Made by a program: the position numbers and the translations under genes. A DNA stretch of 64,000 nt from Callorhinus ursinus (taxonomy: Eukaryota > Chordata > Mammalia > Carnivora > Otariidae), in the NCBI RefSeq assembly GCF_003265705.1, contig NW_020313045.1, positions 2,346,818-2,410,817 on the forward strand, given 5' to 3'. Every line of letters begins with the position of its first letter. Within the stretch, counting starts at the first letter, position 1. The notes under the pieces are model-generated. The model worked only from the letters and a program-made list of their open reading frames with translations, did no database searches and was not told the DNA's origin. This document shows positions 12,481 to 22,509 of this stretch, piece after piece.

Positions 12481-12482
12481 TA

Positions 12483-13876
12483 GTGCCGTGGTTCACCAAA
12501 GGGTCTGAAATATCAACACTATTTTCATAATAATCCTATCATTTGCTTTTTTCATTGTGTTGACATTAGCACTCGTGGTTTGAAAGAACGGTGGGTAAAA
12601 CTGGAGGTGATCTGACACAGCTCGAGCCAGTAGCACCAAAGTGTACTAGTCACTGGGTTCTTCACCACCACGCGTTCCAGTAGAGAGAGAAAAAAGAAAA
12701 AAAAGTTAGTTTCACTTAACAATGTCCCTGATGAAGCAGTGAACATTATTAATCTTATTAAATCTCAAATGTTAAGTAGCTGTCTTTTTACTATTCTGTG
12801 CGACAAAATGGGAAGTATAAAGCACTTCTGATAAATATCAAATTACAGTGGTTGTCTCAAAGGAGAGCACTTGTGCGGTTATTCAAGCTGTAGACTGAAC
12901 TAGCCACTATTTTTATGGAACACCATTTTTACAAAAAAAAAAAAAATATATATATATGGTTAATCAGACTTTGGTATATGGCAGACATTTTCTCAAAAAT
13001 TAATGAAGTGAGCCTGTCATTTCAACTCATCATATTTGCTGCCAGTGAAAAAGTTTGAGTTTTCAATCAAAAATTAAAAATTTGGAAAATCTGTATTTGA
13101 CACCTTGCACTTGACAGTTACCTAATTCTTAAAGACTCTTCTGATAAGATCAATGATGACATTAATGAATGTGATTTTTGACAATGTGTGATAAATGTCA
13201 ACATTTGGAAGATCTGCATAATTCAATGAACCTATAATTATCCAAATGACTAAAGCATGGTATTACAAAATCATGCATGAGCAGGAGATCCACTCAAAGT
13301 GCAAACTAGATCAACAGATAATAATATAACAGAGAAGGAAATGATAAGTTGACATGGTTTAAGATTCTACATTGCAACTAACCCTTAAGAAAGTATGACT
13401 TGTTGAATTTTGGTGTAATATCAAAGAAGAACATCACCATTTAATAGCTAAAGAAGGAATTAAAATACTCGCCTTTTCCATTAGCATCTGTGTTAGGCTG
13501 GATTTGGTTCATATACTTCAACCAAACCAACACAGTGCAACAACTGAATGCAAAAGTAGGTATGAGAAGCCAGCTTCTATTAAGCTAGGCATCACAGAGA
13601 TTTGCAAAAAAGTAAAAACAATGCCACTCTTCTTGCTAATTTTTTTTGTATTGGAGAGTTATTTTTAATTAAAAAATTATGTCAATGTGTGGTGGATGTT
13701 TTTTGCTATTTTTAAATGAATGAATAAATATTTTTAATTCCTCATTTTAGTTCCTAATATGGTAAACAGTAATAGATACAGCCCATAAAAACAAAAGCTC
13801 TTTGGGTCCTCAATGATTTCTAGCAATGTAAGTATAAAAGAATTCTGAAGCCAAAAAGTCGAGAATTTTAGCTTAA
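12483..13876 (+). mobile_element. hAT-family DNA transposon, internally deleted fossil
   Basis: The left end reads 'gtggttcaccaaagggtctg' and the right end 'gaagccaaaaagtcgagaat'. These are degraded inverted copies of one another, as expected for terminal inverted repeats of a Charlie-like hAT element. Between them lies a long diverged transposase region in the same orientation. Internal landmarks I know from this family include 'ctattttcataataatccta' and the 3' stretch 'aacaaaagctctttgggtcc'. The exact subfamily name is uncertain. The element is about 1.4 kb, and short in-frame losses are likely. Confidence 0.7.
12545..13630 (+). pseudogene. Decayed hAT transposase pseudogene
   Basis: Read forward, pieces in different frames resemble hAT transposases of the group from which the vertebrate ZBED5/SCAND3/FAM200 genes were domesticated. 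Visible parts are the mid region near 12660-12960, a central block at 13160-13340, and the C-terminal hATC dimerisation region at 13400-13580 (motifs like LVEFW and EICKK). The copy has many stops and indels, including the A run at 12934-12946, so no long frame survives. It is inactive. The family assignment rests on remembered similarity. Confidence 0.6.
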
Positions 13877-13879
13877 AGC

Positions 13880-14380
13880 AAATCTATAATAGCTGCCTTT
13901 CTCACACACACCCTGCACAAACCAAAAGCAGAAAGAAGACAAACTGAATTTCTTTGGACTCTATTGTGTAATTTACTTAAGGCCCATGGGCCTTGCTAAT
14001 TTGCATGTCTGATTTACTCAGAATCCTTTCTTCTTCCTCCTCTCTGGCAAGAAACCACAGACAAATTCCTTTGCTATTTCACAACCCGCTCTTAAGCAAA
14101 CTGCAATGCGGTGGTATAGACATGGAGCTCATCCAGCCTGGCAAACAGGGATAAGAAGCTCAGCTCCAAGGTTTTCCAGCCAAGGGACCTTTTCAAACAC
14201 ACTAAAATCCACAAAACATAGCATTAGCTTGCTCAAAGCAAATAGTTAATTTGTCCTTTCACTAGAAATCAAAAGGACAAAATCACACAGCTAGAGTGTT
14301 GCTCCAACCCGCACCCTAACCCTTCAACATCCCCTTTTTCCCAAGCAAGTAAATGTCTAAACCATGAAGAATCAACAAGT
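13880..14380. other. No gene seen; unique sequence
   Basis: Unique, moderately AT-rich sequence. I see no repeat, exon or RNA signal. Confidence 0.4.
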
Positions 14381-15000
14381 CAGTCAATCCATAACAAATA
14401 TTTATACTGTCTACATGAAAAAAAGAGGATATATAATCATAAAAGGAAAACTAACAATACAGGTAATAAAAAAAAAAAATGCCAGGGTAAACAGTGCTAT
14501 GGAAGTGTAAAGAAAGCAGAGAACAACAGCGCGCCGACGTGAACAAGGACATGAAGAAACGGGAAGAAGAGAGTCAAAAATTAAATGCAGGTAGTAAGGG
14601 TAGCAGAGCTGAAAAAACTGGTAAAGGACAAGACACTCCCAGATATCTGCGATTAGACCTTTTGGCTAAAAGTTAGTCTCAACGGAGGGGAAATGAAAAA
14701 AAATGCTAAGATCCCAAAAGTCAAGCTAAGGAATCTGGATTCTATCCTGAATGTAACGAGGACCGACAAAAGGCTTTTGAGAAGGACGGGAACATAATGG
14801 AAGTGTGCTATTTAATTTGTTTTGTTTTTTGAACACTAATCTATTAATAATATGGTTGCATTAAAAGAAACCAAGACCAGAGTCCAGGAGACCACATTAG
14901 GAGACGACTGGAAAGCCTGGGCAGACATGAGCTAGCCCTGAACAACAACATGGCAATGGAAACGAAAAAGAATCAAGAGCTACACAGGTAGATAGATCTG
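14380..15000 (-). repeat. L2 LINE fragment (antisense), diverged
   Basis: 'agtgctatggaagtgtaaag', 'ggattctatcctgaatgtaa' and 'aaggcttttgagaaggacgg' follow reverse-strand L2. The 60-codon frame at 14494-14676 is inside it and is not a gene. Confidence 0.55.
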
Positions 15001-15209
15001 GAATTTAATACAGTACCAAACTGTTTAAAAAAAAAAAAAAGTGTGGAACCATACACGGAAGTAAAGAAGTCAAGGTCATTAATGACACAATCTACTGAGG
15101 ACCTACTAAACTTGTTGCTCTGTCTTGGCTATAAATGAAATACGGATTTGGGGATAGATATGTGATTTTAAACCGACTGAGGGAAAGAGGTAGATATGAT
15201 GGACTGGAA

Positions 15210-15790
15210 CTCGCATCTTTCCAATCTGCTATTACTGTGCCTCCCTCCGTGGCGGAAGATGGAAAGTTAAAACTACATTTCCCAGACCCCTTTGCAGTTA
15301 AGGTTCGGGGTGAGAAATAGGTTCTGCTAATTAAATGGCCACATGTGAGATTCAGAAGGCAGGAAGAAAATGGAGACCATCTTCTTGCTGTTTAAACATT
15401 TTCTGCAGGCAACAGAATCATGAAACATTGAAGATCCTACAATGACTTCCCAAGGATCTGGCTATCAGCTCTGAGCTTATCCAATAGAGGCTGTAATCGA
15501 GGGACCTTCCTGTTGCCCTGACTGCAGCTACTGGGCCGCGTTCTTAAAAATCAACAGTTCTAGTAGAGGCTTCCCGATTCCAGCCTTCTTGGGTGCCACA
15601 GATTACTGGCCCACTTGGCAAGCCAGGCTGTAGCACTGCCTCAGCGGCCCACCCCTAAAGGCTTGGTCCTGAGCCCATTTCTCCCATGACTCTAAGAACC
15701 TATTTCCCTATCTTACCAGTTTCTGTCTCCTGCAACTAAATCCAGACATGTAAGTGGGTTTAAATAAAGGCAGACCAACCAAGTGAAACT
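15210..15790 (+). repeat. Ancient LTR-like element (sense), tentative
   Basis: It contains 'aactacatttcccagacccc' and 'gccacatgtgagattcagaa', the opening of a common old mammalian non-autonomous LTR-like repeat also seen at 20395 and 42240, and in reverse at 31560 and 37590. The family name and the 3' edge are not secure. Confidence 0.4.
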
Positions 15791-16014
15791 ACTTGTACAT
15801 AGGTAAAATAATGGAGCTGAAACTTGTAAACAAAGCCTGGACAGAGCACAGAAAAAATAGGTATTACCTTCATGGACGTGGCAGTTGGAGAGACCCTAGG
15901 ACTATGTTACTCCATTCTTTTAACTAAAATTTCCACAACTCAGTTTGGAATCAACAAAGAAAAATTCTTTTGACTTTCTTAAGTAATTATAACAACATCT
16001 GACATTTATCTGGA

Positions 16015-16225
16015 GCTTTGAATATGAACAAAGGTATTCTGAAGAGTTCTCACTTCATTTTACCTGGCACTGCATTCCAAAAGGGTGCGTATCATACGCT
16101 GGATTTTAAGAAATGAGAGAATCAAAGCACCAAGAAGGTAAACAATTTGCCTAAGGTCACAGAGGGTAAGGTAGTGGTTCAACTAAAGTATTTCCTGCTT
16201 AAACCTATTTTCTCCTGTTTGGTCT
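16015..16225 (-). repeat. MIR SINE (antisense)
   Basis: 'agaaatgagagaatcaaagc', 'aggtaaacaatttgcctaag' and 'gtcacagagggtaaggtagt' read as reverse-complement MIR. Confidence 0.65.
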
Positions 16226-16229
16226 TCTG

Positions 16230-17356
16230 TCAGTTAACTCTGACCATGTTCTAAAGTAAATGTTAAAATTGTTGGCGTAGAAATATTAGGAGCTTAAGAG
16301 GGCTTGTAAAACCACAAAGAATTAAATGGGGCCTAACTTACAACCATGGAAAAAATGAAAATTCCACGTGTAATTTTCTCCTCCCATTTTAACCTAAAAT
16401 GTGGTGCCTGAGGCAGGCCCGCTGTTCTGTGACACGCTCCCAGCGCACAGGCCGAGGAGCAAGTGTCCTCCAATTACTTGGACAACCATTCATTTATTTT
16501 TGTATCATTCTAAGAGTTGGAAAATTAACAGTGTTGTGTTTACAAACCTTCACTGGGGCATTACATAAAAGCTCAAATATGTTTACACTATTCACCTCTG
16601 GTTTGAAGAAGCTCAAAAGCAAGTTAATATAAACCTATTCTGAACAAATGTGCAGAAAGTAGCCCTGTCGGACAGAGGTCGAGCTTTGACCTTCCCAACT
16701 TTTTCCACAGAATGTACAATCTATCACGTACCAAAGCACAGTGAAGAGGTGAGGTGTTGGTAAGTAGCCCTGTTAGTGAGAAATTCTGCTAATTATTACA
16801 CCAAATAAGCACAGTTAACAGGCCATGGCCACAAGAGGGGCATGTTTCAGGGCATTAAATAGCGGCCTAGGGTGGAGATGAATATATTACACTATGCCCT
16901 TTACCAATAAAACAATTTCCCTGACACCTAGAGATCCAGTCGGCTGGAGCAAGATGCCAAAAGCGTTCGCTGGCTCCACCGTGGTGCGTCAGTGCCACCT
17001 AGTGACTCACACATTTTAACTTACAGACTTAGGGCAACTGACAGGATCTTTAACCTAAGCTCAGTTGTAGGAAAAGGAGACAGGTAGAAGAAATGGAATT
17101 TTCAGGGCTCCCCCAACTAAATATTTGCTCTTTATAGCACAAATATATTATTTTATTTTCTCCCCAACTCTGTATCCCTAAGGAGGAATAGGTCTTTCTC
17201 AAAATAAGCTCCTCTCAAACCAAATCAAAGGCCAAACTAATCAGTTGCTTTCCAGAATTGTATTTTTGTTGCCAGTTATCTTCCAGTGCAAAACTTGTTC
17301 AAAATTAAACCTTCAGAACATCCAAGGTAGGAAAAGATAACGGAGGGTGGTAAATT
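16230..17356. other. No gene seen; unique sequence with a CTCF-like site
   Basis: No named repeat. Around 16800-17010 the sequence is less AT-rich, with several CpGs and the CTCF-like core at 16994-17005 (entered separately). Confidence 0.4.
16994..17005 (-). promoter_or_regulatory. Possible CTCF-binding core
   Basis: 'gccacctagtga' matches the reverse complement of the CTCF core in 11 of 12 positions by eye. It lies in unique DNA just outside any repeat. One motif of this length will also arise by chance, so binding is only a possibility. Confidence 0.3.
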
Positions 17357-17373
17357 AAGACTAAATAGAACTA

Positions 17374-17485
17374 GGGGCACGTGGTTGGTTGAGAGAGAAG
17401 AGCAGGCAACTCTTGATCTCGGGGCCGTGAGTTCGAACCCCACGTTGGGCAGAGAGATTACCTGAATAAATTCTTTCTTCAAAAA
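17374..17485 (+). mobile_element. Short tRNA-Lys-like CAN-SINE with 17-bp TSD
   Basis: About 80 bases resemble tRNA-Lys: 'actcttgatctcggggccg' over the anticodon arm, then the B-box 'gttcgaacccc' and 'acgttgggcag'. The CT-rich body of ordinary CAN-SINEs is missing, and only a short A-rich tail follows. The TSD 'aagactaaatagaacta' (17357-17373) recurs with one change at 17486-17502. The 5' acceptor half does not pair well, so this is a retroposed copy, not a working tRNA gene. Confidence 0.85.
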
Positions 17486-17773
17486 AAGACTAAATAAAAC
17501 TAAAGACTTTAAATCCGCAAGGCATATATAAAAATTAGCATGCTTTACATAATATATTAGCATAATGCAAATGGTTAGAAAAATAGGAAAACTTACCAAT
17601 CTGTAGCAAGAGTTACCTGACAGTAACTTTGAGAAGTTCCATTGCACCCTTTGAACCAAAATTACCTTTCCCATAGTGACTATTTCCAGGCTGTTAACTG
17701 CTAATGCTGCATCAGACAGATATAGTGAACATCAACACAAATATAGTGAATTCCCCCAACAGCACCACTGCCA

Positions 17774-17832
17774 CAGAAATCCATGTCTTTCTCCTGCTAA
17801 TGGTTTGGTGAAAAGAGATCTGGCCTACATTG
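17774..17832. repeat. Source copy of a 59-bp inverted duplication
   Basis: These 59 bases recur in reverse orientation at 19685-19743 with only two differences (57/59). The first 16 bases of its 3' part, 'gaaaagagatctggcc' at 17810-17825, also occur in direct orientation at 19640-19655. It is not part of a repeat family I recognise. Confidence 0.9.
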
Positions 17833-17839
17833 CTGCAGA

Positions 17840-19225
17840 TACAGTGATGAACAAAAGCAAAGTCACCTCCTGAGTTTACACTCTAACAGAGGAAGACAGA
17901 CCGAAAAAAACAAAATCTGTTAGACAGCAGATGATGGTGTGACACAGAGAAAAATAAGAAAGGGCAAAGGGAATAGAGGCCACCAAAAGTCAGTGAGATA
18001 GAGAGTGCTATTTTGGGGTAATCAGAGAAACCCTCCTGAGAATCCAGTGTTTCAATCGACCTAAAGGAGGTAAGGGAACCAGCCATGCATGTATCTGGTG
18101 TACGGTACGGGGGAAGGTTCTAAGAAGGGAGAACAGCAAGTACAAAGGCTCTGAGGCAGGAAGCACTTGCCTTGTTTGAGGAACAGAATGAAGGCCAGTT
18201 TGGGTGGGTGAGAAAGGAGGAATATGACATGAGACGAAATCAGAGAAGATGTCAGAGGACAGATCAGATAGAAAGCCAGAAGGGTGTTGGGTTGGTTGGT
18301 TGGTTTTTTTTTTAATAGCAGCTTCATTGAGATACAATTCACATAACATATAATTTGCCCTTTTTAAAGTACATGATTCAGAATGTGTATTCAGAGTTAT
18401 ACAATCATGCCCACAACTTAATTTCAGAACATTTTCATTACGCCAAAAAGAAACCCTGTACCGATTAGCAGTCACTCCATACCCCACTCTCCCCAGCTCC
18501 TGGCAACCACTTATCTTTTTCTGTCTCTATGGATTTGCTTATTCTGGATATGCAATCATATAATAAATAGCCTTTTGTCACTAGCCTCTTTCACTTAGCA
18601 CACTGTTTTCGAAATTCATCCACGCTGTAGCATGTATCACTACTTCATCCTCCTTATTGCTGAATAATAGTCCACTGAATGGATATACCACAATTAGATT
18701 ATCCACTCATCATCAGATGAACATTTGGATTGTTTCAACTTTGGGGATATTATGAGTAATGCTGTTATAAACATTTATGTATAAGGTTTCTGTGGGCTTA
18801 TGTTTTCATTTGTCCCGGGTAACTAGGAGTGGAATTGCTCAATTATAGGGTAACTATGATTTGAGGAGCCATAAGAACATTTGAGCAGAGGGGTGACATA
18901 ATCTGAATCTTTTTTCTTAAAGACTGACTTTGGTTGCTGCATGTAGAAAGAAGCAGGAAAGGAACGAAGAGGCTAGTTAGGTAGAAACTGCAATGATCCA
19001 GGACAGAGATACTGGCAGCTTGAAGAAGAATGGTACAAACAGGGGCTATGAGAAGTGGCTGGATTCTAAACATAGTTTGAAGACAGAGGGGACAGAATTT
19101 GCTAACAGATGAGACGTGGAATAGGAAAGGTAGAGTCAAGGATGTGTCTACGATTTTTGGCCCTGAGCAACTGGAAGGATGCAATTACCACATACTGGGG
19201 GGGAAAGGACCACTCTGGAGGTTTC
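17840..19225 (-). repeat. L2 LINE (antisense), split by L1M
   Basis: The left part (to about 18300) carries 'agagaaaccctcctgagaat', 'gcaagtacaaaggctctgag' and 'ggaacagaatgaaggccagt'. The right part resumes near 18860 with 'tttgagcagaggggtgacat', 'gctagttaggtagaaactgc' and 'ctgagcaactggaaggatgc'. This is one reverse-strand L2 interrupted by the L1M at 18303-18855. Frames at 18008-18487 and 19099-19441 are repeat-derived. Confidence 0.8.
18303..18855 (-). repeat. L1M 3' end (antisense), inserted in L2
   Basis: It begins with the T-rich tail and 'cttcattgagatacaattca', then 'ctctatggatttgcttattc', 'ctttcacttagcacactg', and 'aactaggagtggaattgctc'. This is the mirror of the L1M 3' region seen at 1955 and 45935. 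It interrupts an L2, so it is the younger of the two. Confidence 0.9.
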
Positions 19226-19615
19226 CCACTCTCTACTCTCAAGGACCCCTGCAATGCTGGATCAGAAGCCACCGCCCTATTTCTTATTTTGCCTATCCTT
19301 TTCAAGAAAGGCTATACCATAGCCCCAATCTACATCAAAGTCCCTTCAGAGCTATCCTGGACATTTTGCTCCTGTAAGCAAATTCCAGTTGGCAGGACTA
19401 ACCAAAAAACAGAAGAACCGAAAGCTATTATAATTAAATAACCCCCAACAAGATCCATCATAAAAAGAGGTTTTGAAAGAAACTACATTTCCCAAATGTC
19501 CGTTCAGAAGTGCCTCACTTTAGGAGAGTAAGAGAATTCAGGAAGAGGAAACCACGGTCCAAGAGGCCAGGGGTGACTCAAGAGGAAGATCAATCAAACC
19601 CTAGCCTTCCAACAT

Positions 19616-19649
19616 GACAGGCGAAAAGAGAGGACAGGCGAAAAGAGAT
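19616..19649. repeat. 17-bp tandem duplication
   Basis: 'gacaggcgaaaagaga' occurs at 19616-19631 and again at 19633-19648, a period of 17. The second copy leads directly into the hairpin at 19640-19707, so the duplication is probably part of the same rearrangement. Confidence 0.85.
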
Positions 19650-19707
19650 CTGGCCAATGTAGGCCAATGTAGGCCAATGTAGGCCAATGTAGGCCAGATC
19701 TCTTTTC
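19640..19707. repeat. Perfect 16-bp inverted repeat around decamer array
   Basis: The left arm 'gaaaagagatctggcc' (19640-19655) and right arm 'ggccagatctcttttc' (19692-19707) are exact reverse complements. The 36-base loop holds the decamer array. On single strands this can form a stable hairpin. The right arm is the start of the reversed copy of 17774-17832. Confidence 0.95.
19652..19695 (+). repeat. Four decamers 'ggccaatgta' plus 'ggcc'
   Basis: The unit 'ggccaatgta' repeats four times without error (19652-19691), followed by a fifth start. The unit equals part of the reversed 17774-17832 sequence, so slippage during copying explains it. Confidence 0.95.
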
Positions 19708-19743
19708 ACCAAACCGTTAGCAGGAGAAAGACATAGATTTCTG
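19685..19743. repeat. Reversed copy of 17774-17832 (57/59)
   Basis: It matches the reverse complement of the sequence 1.9 kb upstream with differences only near 19716 and 19735. The high identity suggests a fairly recent event compared with the L2/L1M repeats around it. Confidence 0.92.
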
Positions 19744-19744
19744 G

Positions 19745-20390
19745 CATCCCCAAGACCAAGAACCCGGCTTATTAAATGTACGGTAATTTATGTTCTTAGA
19801 TATCACAGCAGCAAATATCCATTAAGAAACTAAGAGAGGAGAAGGGGGAAAAAAGAGGACCCTAAGGTGTGGGGGGTGGACATCTGAGTTCAAAATGCAA
19901 AATGTGTTTAGTCACTCCCACCACAGACCTTTTCAAAGCAACCAAAATGTGTCTGCATATACTAAGACTCAATAACAGAACTGTTTAAAGACTTTCATAA
20001 GCCAGGATCATCGCTACTTCTGAAGGCCCCACTCAACATCAAAATAAACATTAAATTGAACCCACATTTTACATTAAAAAGTTTCTTTGCAACAGAAAAG
20101 TTTGAGTGGATTTGTGTAATTTTGCACTGGAATTTATTTGGCTTTGAGAAACTCATTTATGATGGACTATAATTTCTCAGTAATCACTGGGAGTACTTGG
20201 AAATTCCTGAGAAGCTGGAAAACCTAACTTACAAATTAATCTCAAATGCAAGAACAATACTAAATATAACAACTTATGAAGCTAATATAAGACTACATTT
20301 CATAAACACTTAGTTCAACATTTATTCACTTCAATTCTGCAATTTTTTTGTTTGGATTTGGCGTCAAGACATTTTTTTCAGGGCTCATAC
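19745..20390. other. No gene seen; unique sequence
   Basis: No named repeat. 20080-20360 is AT-rich with homeodomain-like 'attaat' words but shows nothing specific enough to annotate. Confidence 0.4.
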
Positions 20391-20394
20391 ATTG

Positions 20395-20790
20395 GTATAG
20401 ACCCCTGAAAAATGGTGGCTGAGACTGGTAGCTGCTAAGTTCTGGCCACTGGAATGTGAGCTGGAGTGATGAATGCCACTTCCAGGTCCGGCCCTACAGA
20501 ACTCCTAAACACATTTCTGCATGCTCTTTTCCCCTTCTGGCGGGCTGGAATGGAGATTACCTAAGGTGACCTTACAAGCAATGTACTGAAGATGACAGAA
20601 CTTCCTTCCATCTGCAACTCTACGTGAATGCACAGAGGAAGCCATCCCCCCAACCTGCTTAACATATACTTATTACTGTTACATGAGCAAGAAATAAAGT
20701 TTTACTATGTTCAAGCCATTATATAGTATTTTGATACTTTTTTTTTTTTTTTTTGCAGTAACCTGTCCTACCTAATATAAACCCACAGGG
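20395..20790 (+). repeat. Ancient LTR-like element (sense)
   Basis: 'taagttctggccactggaat', 'tccaggtccggccctacaga', a polyadenylation-type AATAAA near 20693 followed by 'ttcaagccattatatagtat', and an end 'acctgtcctacctaatataa' follow an old LTR-like family. A long T run at 20739-20754 lies just before the end. The MaLR/ERVL relation is likely but the name is not secure. Confidence 0.5.
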
Positions 20791-20864
20791 CTAGACACAA
20801 ATGGCCCTGATTGATGACTTACACCTTCACCTTTTGAGTTGTGCAATGACCAACAGGTAATAAA

Positions 20865-21125
20865 AAACAACAGCTAACACTGTATAGCAGTTACTAGTTG
20901 TTTAGTTACTAGTTACTAGTTGGTTGTTTACTATCTGGGCTCTAAAGGCTTTATATAAATTAATTCATTTGTCCTAACTCTCAGTGGTAGTTACTGTAAT
21001 GAAACTGAGGTTCAGAGAACTTAAGTAACCCGCCCCAGGTTGCATAGCTAGTCAGCGGCAGAGCCAGGACTCAAGCCCAGGTGGTGGGGATGTGGCATCC
21101 ATGCTGTTTAGTCAGTATGCTACAT
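20865..21125 (-). repeat. MIR SINE (antisense), nearly full length
   Basis: 'aaactgaggttcagagaact', 'taagtaacccgccccaggtt', 'gctagtcagcggcagagcca' and 'ggactcaagcccaggtg' are reverse-complement MIR. A small local repeat of 'gttactagtt' at 20890-20922 lies near the edge. Confidence 0.88.
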
Positions 21126-22355
21126 GTACAAGGAAAGAGGTATTAACCTGAATTCCGAAAGAGCTTGATCGTCTCTCTCATTCACAAGGAGGCAAGATAA
21201 ATGGACCAAAGCGAATACTTGCCCATGTTTGTCACATACATGTTCGTTATTAACCTTAAAGAGGACTTCAGGTAACTCAGGACAGTTATGATTTAATGCT
21301 CTCCCTAATCCTGACTAAAAAGGCATCCGCTGCCTATGTGGGTAGATAGGTCCAAAAGTCAGTGGAATTATATGCTCCCTTTCATGAAAATGCAAATGTC
21401 TCTGAAAGCAGCTAATAAGTAAATCTGTACTTTTCCAAAGTAGCAAGGATTAACTTCATTGTGGGTTAAATTAGCTGAACATCAGAAAAGGACATCCAAA
21501 ATAAACAGTCATGTACTGGTGGTAGCCAGGGGTGATGTGACCAAATGCACACTTGAGGAGGAATTCCAAATGTGGTCATGACCATTTTCCTGGTTCAAAG
21601 TAAACAGAGAAACAAGGCAAGTTCTGACATGGACAAGACATTCGAGATCATAAAAAATCAGCAGCCTCACCAGCAGGCCACAAGTCTAGATTAAATGCAT
21701 ATTTCGGATGACTCAGAAACCACTCCCCAAATGACTCTGCTCATGAGCCAAACAGAGGCCATTTCTCCATTTACAAAGCTGCCTACCCATTCCACCAAGG
21801 TTCTATGACACAGAATTGCCCCTTTGTGCAACAATCAGAGAATTTCAAAAAAAGCGTTAAGATTCCCTTCTATCATCTACTAACTTAGCAAATAACTCTT
21901 TCACCTTCTACCTCAAAGGGAGCCACAACCCCACTTTCCAGCATTGTCTCCTCAAAGGCAGAAATGCCCAGCAGTCAGGATGCTGAGTCAAATGGCATTT
22001 ACCTATTCTGTGCCCAGTACCATACTAGGAATGCTAACATTTATTATCTCTTCTAACTGCAAAGAATTTAAAACCTGAGCTCTATCTTGCGGCTAACAAA
22101 GAAGACAGGCAGATACGGAAATGGTCAAAATCCACGCAGCCCCTTCTGAGAGCAACCGTGTGAAGGATCAAAGGACGTCATGTACTCAGACCATTTTAGA
22201 AATGACATAAAATTCACTGTGATGTTGCCAGTGTGGAAGGAACTCCCAAACGTTGGAAACATCTATCAGTTGCTGAAACATAGCTAAATACACTATGTGC
22301 CTCGGCCTGTGCTGGGTACTGTGGACGATAGAAAAGGAGTGAATAGCTCTCATAT
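21125..22355. other. No gene seen; unique sequence
   Basis: I see no repeat, exon or RNA that I can support in this 1.2 kb. Confidence 0.45.
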
Positions 22356-22505
22356 CATCACCATAGCAGCTAATACTAACGAATTTCAGTTGAGCATTTA
22401 GTATACCATACTAAGGGCCTTAACCTGTATTAACTCATTTAAACCTCAAATCAACCCAGTGAACAATCCAGCCAGAATTTCGACACAGGGGGAAACTATA
22501 TGAGT
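22355..22505 (-). repeat. MIR-like fragment (antisense)
   Basis: 'atagcagctaatactaacga', 'ccttaacctgtattaactca' and 'tttaaacctcaaatcaaccc' suggest the 3' half of a reverse-strand MIR. Confidence 0.55.
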
Positions 22506-22509
22506 CTTA

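Noticed and set aside
15121..15320. Small protein of 61 codons starting near 15135
   Set aside because: It overlaps an LTR-like repeat and has no family match or splice support.
17374..17455. Functional tRNA-Lys gene
   Set aside because: The 3' half resembles tRNA-Lys, but the 5' half does not give a full cloverleaf. A 17-bp TSD and A-rich tail show retroposition.
18008..18487. 159-codon reverse-strand open frame
   Set aside because: It spans the junction between an L2 copy and an antisense L1M insertion, so it has no single origin and no domain.
19652..19695. CRISPR-like array because of regular repeats
   Set aside because: The unit is ten bases in direct tandem with no spacers, in mammalian DNA. 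It is explained by slippage.
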